Of a stretch of 64,000 nt of DNA, positions 15,057 to 25,500 are shown piece by piece. How positions within the stretch are numbered: position 1 is the first letter of the stretch; the number at the start of each line of letters is the position of its first letter. A program made the translations under genes and the position numbers. The stretch comes from Verrucomicrobiota bacterium (GTDB taxonomy: Bacteria > Verrucomicrobiota > Verrucomicrobiia > Opitutales > Opitutaceae), in assembly GCA_023426435.1 (NCBI GenBank), contig JAFAAS010000018.1:3767-67766 (forward strand), written 5' to 3'. The notes below the pieces were generated by a model. It searched no databases. It worked only from the letters and a program-made list of their open reading frames with translations, and was not told where the DNA came from.

Positions 15057-17579
15057 TCACGGAATCGCGAACGTAAGATCCAAACCGCTCCAGCTGCTGC
15101 TCGTGAGCGGACTGCTCTGGGTGTAGAGTGTCGTCCAGTTGGTGCCGTCGTTGGAGCCGGCGATCGTGAAGGTCGCCGGCGCGCGGTTCGCATCCGGCAC
15201 GCGGATACGCACCGCCGTCGGCCTGACGGAAGTGCTGCCGAGGTTGAGCGCGAGATTGCCCGTCGTGCCCTGCAAATCCCAATAGCTCGAGGTCGCGGTG
15301 GAGTTGTCGTAGGCTTCCCACAGCGCCGTGCCCGTGCCGGTGATGTTCGCACTGTTTCCGCTGTAGTGAGGATTCGGATATGCCGTCGAGTTGACCATCC
15401 AGTCGATCTCGCCGATGCGGCCCCACGCTCCGCTCGTGCCCGAGTTTACCTGGAGACGGAATCGCGTATAGGTCGTGGCGGACGTGCCATTGGTCACCGC
15501 GACGGAATTGACCGTCACGCTGCCACTGCCCGAGAGCTTCTGCACCGTCACACTCGAGAGAAAGTTCGCCGGGAGCGTGAACGGGAACAGCGCCGTGCTT
15601 ACGTTGCTGACTGCGCCTCCCGTGGTGACGGTGTGCGCCAGCGCGCCATGAACCAAAATCGCAAACGTGGCAGCGCCGCTCGTGGAATAGTTCACCTGGG
15701 CGTTGAAGTTTCCCCCGCTCGTGCTGCGGAACAGATACGAGGAGTGGTTGGTCACGCCGGTGATGGTGGCCGAACCAGTGGACGCCGCCTGGGCAATCTT
15801 CCACGCCGGCGAACAGGCCTGATAGTTGGCGCCCGCGTAGGTGAAGGGCAGTGTCTGCCCGCTGTCCAGCACCGAGGCGGTATAGCTGGGTGCGTCGATG
15901 AGCGCGAGCGCGCGCGGGGTGTTGGTCGAGTGCGTGTCCGGGTGTATATAGCCGAAGCGATAATCCTGGTGCCAGACATAGCCGGTCTGGAAAGTGCCGC
16001 CCGCCTCCTCGAAAATTTCGTAGCTCTCGATCATCTCGTCATACATCCGGATATCGGAAAACGCCGGCTGCGCGAGCGGGTGGGCCACGCCGCTGCCCCG
16101 CGCATCGCCAAAATTCGGCATGCCTTCATAGCTTACGAAATGCACTCCGAAGGCCGCCCGCATTTTCGAGTTGAGCATCAATATGTTGTTTTTGTAGTCG
16201 GCCCGCACCATCTCGCCCGTGTTCCAGACGTTGTCGATCGTGGTGCCGGTGGCGGCGGAGCGATAGGTCGCCGGCCCCGCGCCCCAGAAGAAATAGGTGA
16301 TCGGATGCGATTCGGTCAGCGTGTAATATGCGTTGGCCCAAGCCATGCCGTGCTGATCGTCGACTGCTTCGCGCTTGATTTGGTAGCACCAAAGCGGGCG
16401 CACTCGCGTCATCATCGCGCTGTCGCCGAAAACCGTCCGAAAAATCCGGCTCATCTCCACCGCCCGCCAGATCACATACCGAGCGCGCAGATCCCACCGC
16501 CTGGTGAAGATCGTGCTGGGCGTAGCCCAGCCATCGTGGTTGATGATATGATTTATATTGTTCGTCACCACCTGCTGGGCCTGCTCCAGCGCGTAGATGG
16601 ATTGCGAGAAGGCGTAGTTATCGCCGTTGTTTTCGCCGCCGTTCCAGAGTTCGTTGCCGTATTCGACGTAGAGATTGAGGTTCGAATCGAGCGGCGGCCA
16701 CACGGGGTTCGACTGCGTGGATGTATATGGATTCACGCCATCGCTGCCGTAGCGGAACGTCCGGGCCACCCGAGTCATGTAATCGGCATCCACCATCGCA
16801 GGCAGACAGATGTAGGCGTCGGTCTGGGTCGCGTTGGCGAACGCGATGATATACTCCCACGGCACCGACGTCGGTTTGTTCATGTTCGAGTTATAGGGAT
16901 TCGGATGCTGACGGTTTTGGAAGCGGCCAGGCAGTCGGCGGGTGCTCCAGGTGGTCTCCGGGTTGGCGTTGATCGAAGAGGGGTCCATGTAGCGGACGAT
17001 GTCGAACTGCGCGAACTGATCCCGGATCACGCGATCGACGATCTCCGTGGTTGCGTGCGACGTCGTCGAACCCGGCGAAATCGGGCGCATCAGCTTCACG
17101 TCGCGCACGCCGCCGGAGGTGTTGCTGAACAACAGGCGCAGATTCGTTTCGCCCGTCGAGGAAGCGAGCGAAAGCACGACAACGGAGGAGTTGGTCGACG
17201 CCGTGTAGGTATTGCTTTGCACGGTGATCGGCGCCGTCCCCTGCGCCGTGACGGTCGCCTGGCCCGTGAAATACAGGCGATAGGTGCCGGGGCGCGCATT
17301 GGGTTGGCCGGCCCACATCCAGAGACGCGCGTCCTGCGTGGGCCAGCCATTCGAGTCCACCGGCGCGGCGGACTCGGTGGTCGGCATCTGCCAGATGCGC
17401 TGCCCCGCCGTGTTTTGGACGACGTCGGCCCACATCGGCGGCAGCCAGTCCTGCGACCAATGGATATTGATCGCCGCCACGCGCGGAGCCGCGTGCAGCG
17501 GCGTAGCGGCGACGGCAAGGATCGAACAGAAGACAAACAGCGAGCGAGCGCTCGCGAGCAGTTTGAGAAACGAGCTCAT
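15057..17579 (-). CDS. Secreted GH-A-like enzyme with discoidin-like C-terminal domain
   Basis: The 840-residue protein has a signal peptide (LFVFCSILAVAATPLHA). A catalytic-looking module spans about 33-560, with YGNELWN (E310) and VSYEGMP (E485) as the probable acid/base and nucleophile of a clan GH-A enzyme. Next comes a beta domain (about 570-690) with NYSTSGAATFAILVHG, and a final F5/8-type C (discoidin-like) domain at about 700-840 with GNLALNLGS and DGTNWTTLY. The catalytic and adjacent beta domains are closely paralogous to residues 524-1176 of the giant protein encoded at 19561-29133. The start at 17579 was chosen because an upstream in-frame extension reads through a repeat element. 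I cannot name a GH family for it. Confidence 0.7.
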   Translation of the reverse strand: MSSFLKLLASARSLFVFCSILAVAATPLHAAPRVAAINIHWSQDWLPPMWADVVQNTAGQRIWQMPTTESAAPVDSNGWPTQDARLWMWAGQPNARPGTYRLYFTGQATVTAQGTAPITVQSNTYTASTNSSVVVLSLASSTGETNLRLLFSNTSGGVRDVKLMRPISPGSTTSHATTEIVDRVIRDQFAQFDIVRYMDPSSINANPETTWSTRRLPGRFQNRQHPNPYNSNMNKPTSVPWEYIIAFANATQTDAYICLPAMVDADYMTRVARTFRYGSDGVNPYTSTQSNPVWPPLDSNLNLYVEYGNELWNGGENNGDNYAFSQSIYALEQAQQVVTNNINHIINHDGWATPSTIFTRRWDLRARYVIWRAVEMSRIFRTVFGDSAMMTRVRPLWCYQIKREAVDDQHGMAWANAYYTLTESHPITYFFWGAGPATYRSAATGTTIDNVWNTGEMVRADYKNNILMLNSKMRAAFGVHFVSYEGMPNFGDARGSGVAHPLAQPAFSDIRMYDEMIESYEIFEEAGGTFQTGYVWHQDYRFGYIHPDTHSTNTPRALALIDAPSYTASVLDSGQTLPFTYAGANYQACSPAWKIAQAASTGSATITGVTNHSSYLFRSTSGGNFNAQVNYSTSGAATFAILVHGALAHTVTTGGAVSNVSTALFPFTLPANFLSSVTVQKLSGSGSVTVNSVAVTNGTSATTYTRFRLQVNSGTSGAWGRIGEIDWMVNSTAYPNPHYSGNSANITGTGTALWEAYDNSTATSSYWDLQGTTGNLALNLGSTSVRPTAVRIRVPDANRAPATFTIAGSNDGTNWTTLYTQSSPLTSSSWSGLDLTFAIP

Positions 17580-17625
17580 GTTTAATGGGGTTGGGATTTC
17601 GGGAAGCTGGGAAAATGCTGCTGAA

Positions 17626-17654
17626 GGTGGAGCCCGACGTCCTCGTCGGGCGGG
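17626..17654. repeat. Single arm of GGTGGAGCCCGACGTC repeat family
   Basis: The segment starts GGTGGAGCCCGACGTCC and continues TCGTCGGGCGGG; it matches the arms of the inverted repeat at 11474-11548 and folds back on itself through GCCCGACG/CGTCGGGC. Confidence 0.6.
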
Positions 17655-17661
17655 TTTGCGT

Positions 17662-17690
17662 GGTAGGGCGAGGCGTCTCGCCGAGCCGCG
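17662..17690. repeat. REP-like palindromic repeat (GGTAGGGCGAGG family)
   Basis: The segment starts GGTAGGGCGAGGCGTC and ends TCGCCGAGCCGCG, a near-palindrome. It is the second copy of the element at 7894-7921 and lies 7 bases from another repeat type. Confidence 0.6.
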
Positions 17691-17729
17691 AGCATCCAAC
17701 ATGGCTCGCCAGGGACAGCTCGCTCCAGC

Positions 17730-19466
17730 TCACGGCACGAAGCGAATCGCGTCCGCGCAGGCGCGGTTCCCGTCGTTGGTGTTGGCGTCGATGACGACAC
17801 TCGAACTGCTGTTCAATGTATGCCGTCCGAGGTGCACCCACGCGCCACCGCCAGTCTTCTGATTGACCGTGTAGTTCGTGTTGCCGCTCGCGTGATTGAC
17901 GGTGTAGCGCACGCCGCTCGAGAGCCACGTCCAGTTCGTCGCGTAGCGCACATACACATCATACGAGCCGGCGAGATTCGGGCTGTAACGCGCCGTCGCG
18001 ACACCATGGATCGACTGGTCATTGAAGGTGCGGAAATTCGCTCCGTGGTATCCGCCGCCGAGCGTTACGTTCCACCACGCGCCGATGAACGTCACCAACG
18101 ACGAATCGTTGTCGACGATCACTTCGTTCGCGACGACTGGGGTAAATCGAACGGCGTCCGCGCACGCCCGCTGGCCGTCGCCTGTGTTGCCATCGACGAC
18201 GACCGTCGAGTTGGCGTTTAACGTGTGCCGACCGAGCAACACCCACGTGCCGCCGCCGCTCTGCTGGTTCACCGGATACACCGCGCTGCCGCTCGCGTGA
18301 TTCACCGTGTAGCGAACGCTGTTCGACGGCGTCGTCCAGCCGCTCGAATAGCGCACGTAAACATCATAAGTCCCGTTCGCAGTCGCAGGTGCGTAGGTGG
18401 CCGTCGCCACGCCGTAGCTTGCCTGATCGCTCACCGTGCGGAAATCAGCGCCCTGGAATCCGCTCCCCTCGGAGCGGTTCACCCACGCGCCGGTGTAGCT
18501 GAACTGCGGGTCGAGGTTGTCGATCAGGATTTCGCCCGGATCCGTCCAGCGCATGCGACAGAGCCACACGCCGTCGTTGTTGTATCCGGCGACAAAATAC
18601 TCGCCGTTGTGCTCGATCACCTCCGGCGCGTAATAGCCGTCGAATGAACCCGGCGTCATCTTGATGATCGGCTCGCCGTCGAAATCCATCGGATCCGCCG
18701 ACGCCCACACGCTCATCTGCAGCCATTGGTAGTAGAGCCCGTTGCGCCACATCACGAACGGACTCTCCGGATTCACCACAGCGTTGACCGCGCTCAATCC
18801 GCTCCATGGGCCTTCGAGCACCGCGGCAGTGCGGGCGGCAACGTAGGCCGATGCGCCGCCCGTGCCGTTTTGCAGGAAGTAGGCATACCAGAGCCCGTCC
18901 ACGCTGCGGTTATCGAGGATCATCGTGTCGCGCGACATCGCGTAGAACGTAATGTCGCCGTCGAGGTCGTAATGCTGCGTGAAGTTCTTCCCGTCGGTGC
19001 TGATCAGGCAGTGCGCGCCGCCGCTGTTGTGAAACATATACCAGAGATTTCCGACGCGGAAACAGTGCGGCGCCTGCAATCTCCCCTGCGTGTAGCCCGG
19101 CGGACTCATGTCGGTCGTCCAAAAGATTCCCTGCGGCGTCCAATCCGCGCTTGTGAGACTCGTCGACTCCCAGCGATAGAAGAGCCGCGTGCTGCCGGGA
19201 TAGGTCGTGTCGGCGATGCACGCAACCAGCTGCCAGGTGCCATCGGCGGCCTGATAGATCGTGAAGTCCTTCGTCATGTGAACGCCCAGATTGTTGTAGG
19301 GGCTCACATCCGGCCCGCGCGGCGCAATGCGCCACCAGCCGCCGTCAAGTCGCGGGACTTCGAGCGCGAACGAAACCGAGCAGAGGAAAACGAACAAAGA
19401 TGCCAACGCGGTCCTTCCGCCCAAGACCGAGCGGCGACGAAAGTAAAACCAACCATTTGTAAGCAT
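17730..19466 (-). CDS. Secreted five-bladed beta-propeller protein with two golvesin-type domains
   Basis: This 578-residue protein has a signal region (LASLFVFLCSVSFALE). Residues about 38-330 form repeated strand pairs with Trp/Asp motifs (DGTWQLVACI, LWYMFHNS, YYAPEVIEHNGEYFVAG), as in GH43/GH32-like five-bladed propellers. Two tandem golvesin-type beta domains follow (about 335-455 and 460-578). Each has GYHGANFRT- or GFQGADFRT-like entry, TYDVYVRY, TVNHASG, VNQ, WVxLGRHTL and a final ACADAxRF. Such domains bind surfaces or carbohydrates. The propeller resembles the N-terminal half of the protein at 36423-38342. I cannot confirm catalytic acids, so it may bind rather than cleave. It lies just downstream of the giant gene in the same direction. 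Confidence 0.7.
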   Translation of the reverse strand: MLTNGWFYFRRRSVLGGRTALASLFVFLCSVSFALEVPRLDGGWWRIAPRGPDVSPYNNLGVHMTKDFTIYQAADGTWQLVACIADTTYPGSTRLFYRWESTSLTSADWTPQGIFWTTDMSPPGYTQGRLQAPHCFRVGNLWYMFHNSGGAHCLISTDGKNFTQHYDLDGDITFYAMSRDTMILDNRSVDGLWYAYFLQNGTGGASAYVAARTAAVLEGPWSGLSAVNAVVNPESPFVMWRNGLYYQWLQMSVWASADPMDFDGEPIIKMTPGSFDGYYAPEVIEHNGEYFVAGYNNDGVWLCRMRWTDPGEILIDNLDPQFSYTGAWVNRSEGSGFQGADFRTVSDQASYGVATATYAPATANGTYDVYVRYSSGWTTPSNSVRYTVNHASGSAVYPVNQQSGGGTWVLLGRHTLNANSTVVVDGNTGDGQRACADAVRFTPVVANEVIVDNDSSLVTFIGAWWNVTLGGGYHGANFRTFNDQSIHGVATARYSPNLAGSYDVYVRYATNWTWLSSGVRYTVNHASGNTNYTVNQKTGGGAWVHLGRHTLNSSSSVVIDANTNDGNRACADAIRFVP

Positions 19467-19523
19467 GGGGATGGTGCAGAGGCTGGTTGAAGCTCATCGG
19501 AAGGTTTTCTCCGCTGGAAAGCA

Positions 19524-19551
19524 GCACGCCGGCCGCGAAGGGCCGGCGTGC
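19524..19551 (-). terminator. Hairpin downstream of the giant gene
   Basis: GCACGCCGGCC and its exact complement form an 11-bp stem around a 6-base loop, directly after the stop of the giant gene (minus direction). The following bases are only moderately T-rich. Confidence 0.6.
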
Positions 19552-19560
19552 GCGTGAGGG

Positions 19561-22500
19561 TTACTCGCTGTCCGGTTGGACCAACGCGCCCTGGCCGTTG
19601 ATCACCAATCGATCGCTGATCACTTGTCCGTTCAACGTGCTGTTGCCGTTGATCGTCACAGTGCCGGACGGCGCTTCGACTTGGCCGTGAAGGTTGACGT
19701 TGCCATTCAGCGTCACACCGCCGTTCGCCACCCTCAACGTGAGCCACTCCGGATGATCGTTCGCACCGACGTTGCCGCTGAACGACACGCCTTGCGCGAG
19801 CGTGAGCATGACCGGTCCGACCACCTGCACCGATGCGTTTCCGTTCACGACCAGGCCCTGCAGGTTGTAAACCGCCGGTTCCGTCGCGCCCGCCACACCC
19901 AGGATGATGCTGCTGTTGCCGTTGATCGTGATCGTGCCGTAAGTGCCCGCCGGAACCGTGCGCGTGCCGGCGTTGCCGTTCAGCGTCAGATTACGCACCT
20001 TGCTCCAGTTGCCGACGTTGTCGCTCGCTTTGTTGAGCGAGACATTCGTCGTCCCCGTCGGTGCTGGCGGCGCGGATACACTGGGCATCGCAATCGCATC
20101 GACACGACGCACCACATGCCGCAGCGCCGCGTTGCCATTGAGCGTGATGGTGTGATTCGACGGCGAGGCTTCGCCGCTCGCGTCAATCGTGCCGCCGTAA
20201 ACGGGACGTCCATTCAGTCGCACGGTCGGCGTGCCGCGGACGAGCAGGTCGCCAGAAACCCACGCGTTGCCATTCAGCGTCGTGCTTTCGGCATTCAACA
20301 CCTGCACCGATCCGTCGAGTCCGCCATTGAGCGTCGGCGCGCGACGCACGAGCGCCGTCACCGTGATCCGCAAGGTCTCGATCGCCGCACCGCTGTAGCT
20401 CGGCGAATCGATCGTCGCCTCGACTTCATACGTGCCGGGCAGCGTCGGCGCTTCACTGCCGCCGCCATACGTGATCGTCACCGGCAAGCCCGCAGGCACT
20501 GTTGTCACACTGACGGACTTCGGCGTCCCGTCGTAAGCCTGGCGCAATCCGTGGAACGTGATCGTCGCCGTCGCTTCCGCGATCGTCAGCGTGCCCGTCG
20601 CCGAGCCGACATGATTCGGATCGGTCACCACCGCGTTCACCGTATAGCTGCCGACCTCCGAAGGCGCGGTGCTGCTGCCGTCGTAGGTCAACACGACCGC
20701 GAGTCCGGCCGGTGTCGTGGTCGCCGACGCAGCCTTGGGCGAGCCATCATAGGTATGGCTGAGATTGCCCAACGAAACCACCGCCACCGCCGGCGTGATC
20801 GTCAGCGTGCCCGTCGCCGAACCCGTGTAATTCGGATCGGCAATCGTCGCGACAACTGCATACGTGCCGACATTCGTCGGCGGCGTGCTGCTGCCGTCGT
20901 AAGTCACGTCGACATCCAATCCCGTCGGCGCGGTGGCAACGCTGACTGCGCGCGGCGCACCCGAATAGGTTTGCGAGAGATTGCCCAGCGTCACGCTCGC
21001 CTGCCCTGCGTCGATGACGAGCGTGAGCGATTGCGTGGCTTCGTCCGACGGATCTTCGACGCTGTCGCTATCCGCGACGCGAACCACGACGTTGCTTGTT
21101 CCCGCCGCAGTCGGAACGCCCGCGATCACGCCTTCCGTCGAGAGGGAAAGCCCGTCCGGCAGACTGCCCGACGCGATGCTCCACACGAGCGCACCATTCC
21201 CGCCGCTCGCGGAAAGCGTCTGCTCGTAGGCGACGCCCACCGTGCCATTGTCGAGCGTGGTCGTGCTGATCGTTGGCGCGGAGTTCGGCGAACCGGCGAG
21301 CCGCACCGAACCGAACAACAACGGATTCGACCACGCCTGATCGGCGGTGCCGAACCACGCGATCTTGCCGTCGCGCGTGGTGGAGCCCGGCGTGTCGTTG
21401 TCGTTGATCATCACTTCAAAGCCGATCACGTCACCGGCGGCCGGCGTCACGCCGAGCGTGCTCCACGGGAAGTGGAACTCCGCCGTATAACCACTCGCGG
21501 TCGTTTCGCTCGCAACCGTGATGCCCGCGAGCGACGGATTTCCGGACGCGGCTTCGAGCGCGCCGTTCCAACGATAGACGTATTGGCCGACGCCGGTTGA
21601 GTAGAACGTCTGCTTCGCGTTCGTCGCATCGATGTAGAGATCGACGCTGTCGAACATCCACTCGTTCGGATTCGAACCGGTGGTATCGGCCACCAGCACG
21701 TCATCCGTGACGTCGACAAACACGTAGAGGCCGCTGGCGTCCCAAGTCGCGCGATACGTCGCACTGAGATCGGCCGGGCCACTCACCGTGCCGAGGCTGA
21801 CATTGCCCAACGCGTGAGCCGTCGCCGCCGACCAGGCCTCGTCCGCCCCGACGCCATCGACGACGATCTCGCCGGTGGCGTGCTGAATCGAAATTTCGGA
21901 TACCGACAAGGTGGCCGTTTCGCTCTGCACGCTGCCCGCCCCGTTCGAGGCAACCACATGGTAGGTGCTCCCATTCAGGGAGAGGTCGAGATCGCTCAAC
22001 GTAAGCGTCGCCGCGGTTTCTCCGACGATCGGTTCGCCGTTGCGATACCACTGATACGTGATCGGCGGAGAACCGATGGCGAGGATCTGCAGCGTGACAT
22101 TCGCGCCGCTGCCGACCGATGCGCCTTGCGGCTGCGTCACGATGATCGGCACCGACCCGGTGGCGCTGTCCGGATTCAGCTCAATCCAGTCCGTCAGCGC
22201 GCGATGCTTGTAGCTGAGCAGATCGGGATAGCCGACCGAAGGCTTGCTGCCAAACGCGCGCAACGGCGACCAGCCTTGAGGATAGTTGTAATGCACGAAC
22301 ACCTCGAAGTAAGGCGCGATCGCGTCGAGGTAGTGCTTGTAGGCGGAATACATCACCGGATTCCGCGACGCGGCGTCGGCGAAATTCACGATGTGCTGTC
22401 CGCCTTCATAAGCGATGAGCGGAATGCCGAGCGGCGACCAGACATTGTAATGCGTCTGGACGCGATTCATCACCGTCGTGTCGATGTCGTTGATCATTTG

Positions 22501-25500
22501 ATCGAGGATGTCCGGCGCGCCGCCGTTGAGGCTGCCCCCGAAGTAGGGAGCGATTGAATACACATCGATCGTGCGACCGGTGGGGTTCGTCACCGGATCC
22601 GCGAGCGCGTCGCGGTGGAGCTTCGGGCTCTGCGACGCTCCGGCCTGACCAGCGAGAACATAAACGATCTGGTTGTTCGCATCGGCGCCGAAACCCGCGT
22701 CGAACGCGGCCTGCAGCTCCAAAGTGCGCTTCACGTAGAACCGCGCCCGGGCGAGCGAGGTGTCGTTCTGGCTGTAGGTCTCGGCGACGTTCTGGTGCAA
22801 GCCGAGCGCGAGACCTTGATCGCTCGCGTAAATCGCCTGCGCGAAATCGGCGTTCCAGACTTCGTTCGAATACTCGATGTAGATCTTCCGCTCCGGCTCG
22901 AGGTGCTGCTTGATGAGCGCGCCAAGTTGCGTCGCGTAGGCGTCGTTCACCGCGTGCGGAATCGTGAACCACATGTCGGCATCGAGGATGTTGCAGAGGC
23001 GAATCATCCACTCGACCGCCACTCCATGCGCGGCGCGGATGTTTTCCTCCTGGAAGTTCGGATTCACCGTCTGATTCTGATCGTCGGGCTGTTTCCGCTC
23101 CGACCAGTCGACCGTCCAGTTGTTGTTGGTCGCAACCCAGTCCATGAAACGCAGGACCTTGAACGGACGAATGTCGTCGAGGAACGCGTCGCTGAACGGG
23201 TTGCTGTTTTCGTAGTTCGCCCATTCGGCGGCGAAGTTCACACCCTCGCGCCACATGCCGGCAGTGTCGCTCCACAGACCTGTGCCCAACTGCATCGATT
23301 TCACGGCAGGCTCGCCCGCGCCGGTGGTGAGTTGAACCGGCGTGCTCGCGGCGGACACGTTACCAAGGCCGTCGGTCGCAGTGATCGTCACCGTGTAAGT
23401 CGACTCCGGCGAGAAGCCGTGGAGCGTGATGTCCGTCGAAGTCGACGTGGTCCAGAACTCGTCGTTCACATAGATCGTGTAGATCGAGACGCCCGAGCCC
23501 GCGTCCGTGGACGGCGTCCAGCTCACGTTCGCCGTGAGGTCGCTCGTCGAGCTCACCGCCACGTTGCTGGGAACGGTCGGAGGATCCGTATCCAAATTTC
23601 CCGGAACGCTCGCGAACTCGAACGTGCCCGCGAGGACCGACGGCGGTCCCGCGACGACGACTTCGGGATAGTCGCTTGAATTCAAGCCGGTGCGCTGAAT
23701 CAGCGGCGTCCACGCCGTGCCATCGTTCGAACCTTCGAGGCGAAATGCCGAAGCGAGGATGTAGCTCGGGATTTCGAGCCGCACACCGGTGATGTAAACC
23801 GGACCGTTGTTGAAGCGGACGGTCATCTCCTGCGGATTCACGTTGGCGACGTTGTTCGCGTCGGCGGTGTTGATATACCAATGCGAGTTGACGTTGCGGT
23901 CGAAGACGAACGCCGGGCGATCCTGCGCATTGATGTTAGCTGTGCTGCTGCTGATCGTGTAATCGGCATTGCCGGTGTTCGAGGTCGGCACCGTGAGCGG
24001 CAATTGGTTCTCGCCGGAGAGCAATCGCATCTCGCGGAGGAAAACGCGTCCGGCATTCGTGCCGCTCGTCACGGCCGAGCCGTCGATCCAAAGTCGGAGG
24101 TATTGGTAGGGCTGGGCCACAGGAAGACCGCCCGAGGAAGAGCTGGAACTCGAGGAGCTTGAACTCGAAGAAGACGAACTCGACGAACTGGAAGAGCTGC
24201 TCGAACTCGAGGACGAAGAACTGCTCGAACTCGAAGACGAGCTGCTTGAGCTGGAGGACGACGAACTCGAGCTGCCACCGGGAGGCGGCGTGAATTCATA
24301 CGTCGCCTGATCGACGCCGTCGACGAGCGCGAAGTCGGGCAACGCGTCGTCGTCTTCGACGAGCGTCGTCCAGTTCGCGCCGTCGTTCGATCCGGAGATG
24401 CGCAGACCCGTGAGATTGTCGCTCCACGAGGCGCGCGAGATGCGGACGCCATTGGGCGAGATCGCGGTTTCGCCCAGATCCGCCGTGATGTGAACGGGCA
24501 ACGGAGTCGTGCCGGAACTGATGAAGAAGAACGTCTGGTTCGATGCGTTGTTATGATCGAACACGCGCCACGCATTCCCGGGGAACGCGTAGTTGGACGT
24601 CACCACCACGCCCGCGGAGTTGTTGGACGTAAGCGGGGTCGTCGGATAACGCGTGCCGTCCACGAGCCATTCGATTTCGCCGATCTGAAGCTGGCCATTG
24701 CCCGCGAGCGCGGTCGCTTCGAAACGCAGGTAGCGGTAACTCTCCGGTTCCGGCGGCGTGACGATGCCCGGCACATAACCCATCCGCGAGAGATCCATCT
24801 GGATGCTGCCGGTCGTGTTCGCGACAAAGTAAACGCCGACCGCGTCCACGATCTCGCTCGTCGGCGCGATGGGCGCAGTGAACTCGACGGCGAAGTTGTT
24901 GCCGCCATTCGCCGTGAAATCCCATTCCTGCCAGGTGGTCGCGGTCGTCGGCGCGAGCGGCCAGTCGCTGTCCGCCGTCGCAAACGATTCGACGGAGACG
25001 TAATACTTCCCGCCCGCGCGCACGACTTTGTGAAACGCGCCTCCGGTGCCGGCGACCACGCGGGTCGACAACTCCAACTGCACGGTGTCGAACATGCCGG
25101 CGTCGCTCACCGGCCACAGCGCCACCGCATGAGAGCGTTTCGCACCCGCGACGGCCGATTGAAAGCGAATCGCTTCGGGCGTGTCGTTGCGCAGCACCAG
25201 CGCAAGCACCGTCGAGCCAGGCGCAGGCGAAACATCGACGTCCATCACGAATCCGCCAAACGCGGCCGGCGCCGTGGCGCCAAAAGCGAGATCGCTTGTG
25301 CTGAAAGCGAGCAGTTCGCGCGTGTCGTTCGCGCCCGCATTGCCAAGTCCAAGATCGAGATCCGATGACACCGTGCCGTTCACCTGAACGTTGCTCGTCG
25401 TGTAGGCATTGAGCGTGCCGTCGAAGACGTGCGTCACCGTCACCGGCCCGCCACTCGACGAAGACGACGAGCTGCTGCTCGACGAAGAACTGGACGACGA

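Noticed and set aside
12729..17585. Very long plus-strand open frame of about 1600 codons
   Set aside because: It is Arg/Pro/His-rich and runs over the methyltransferase, the glycosyltransferase and the secreted GH-like gene in other frames; no family features.
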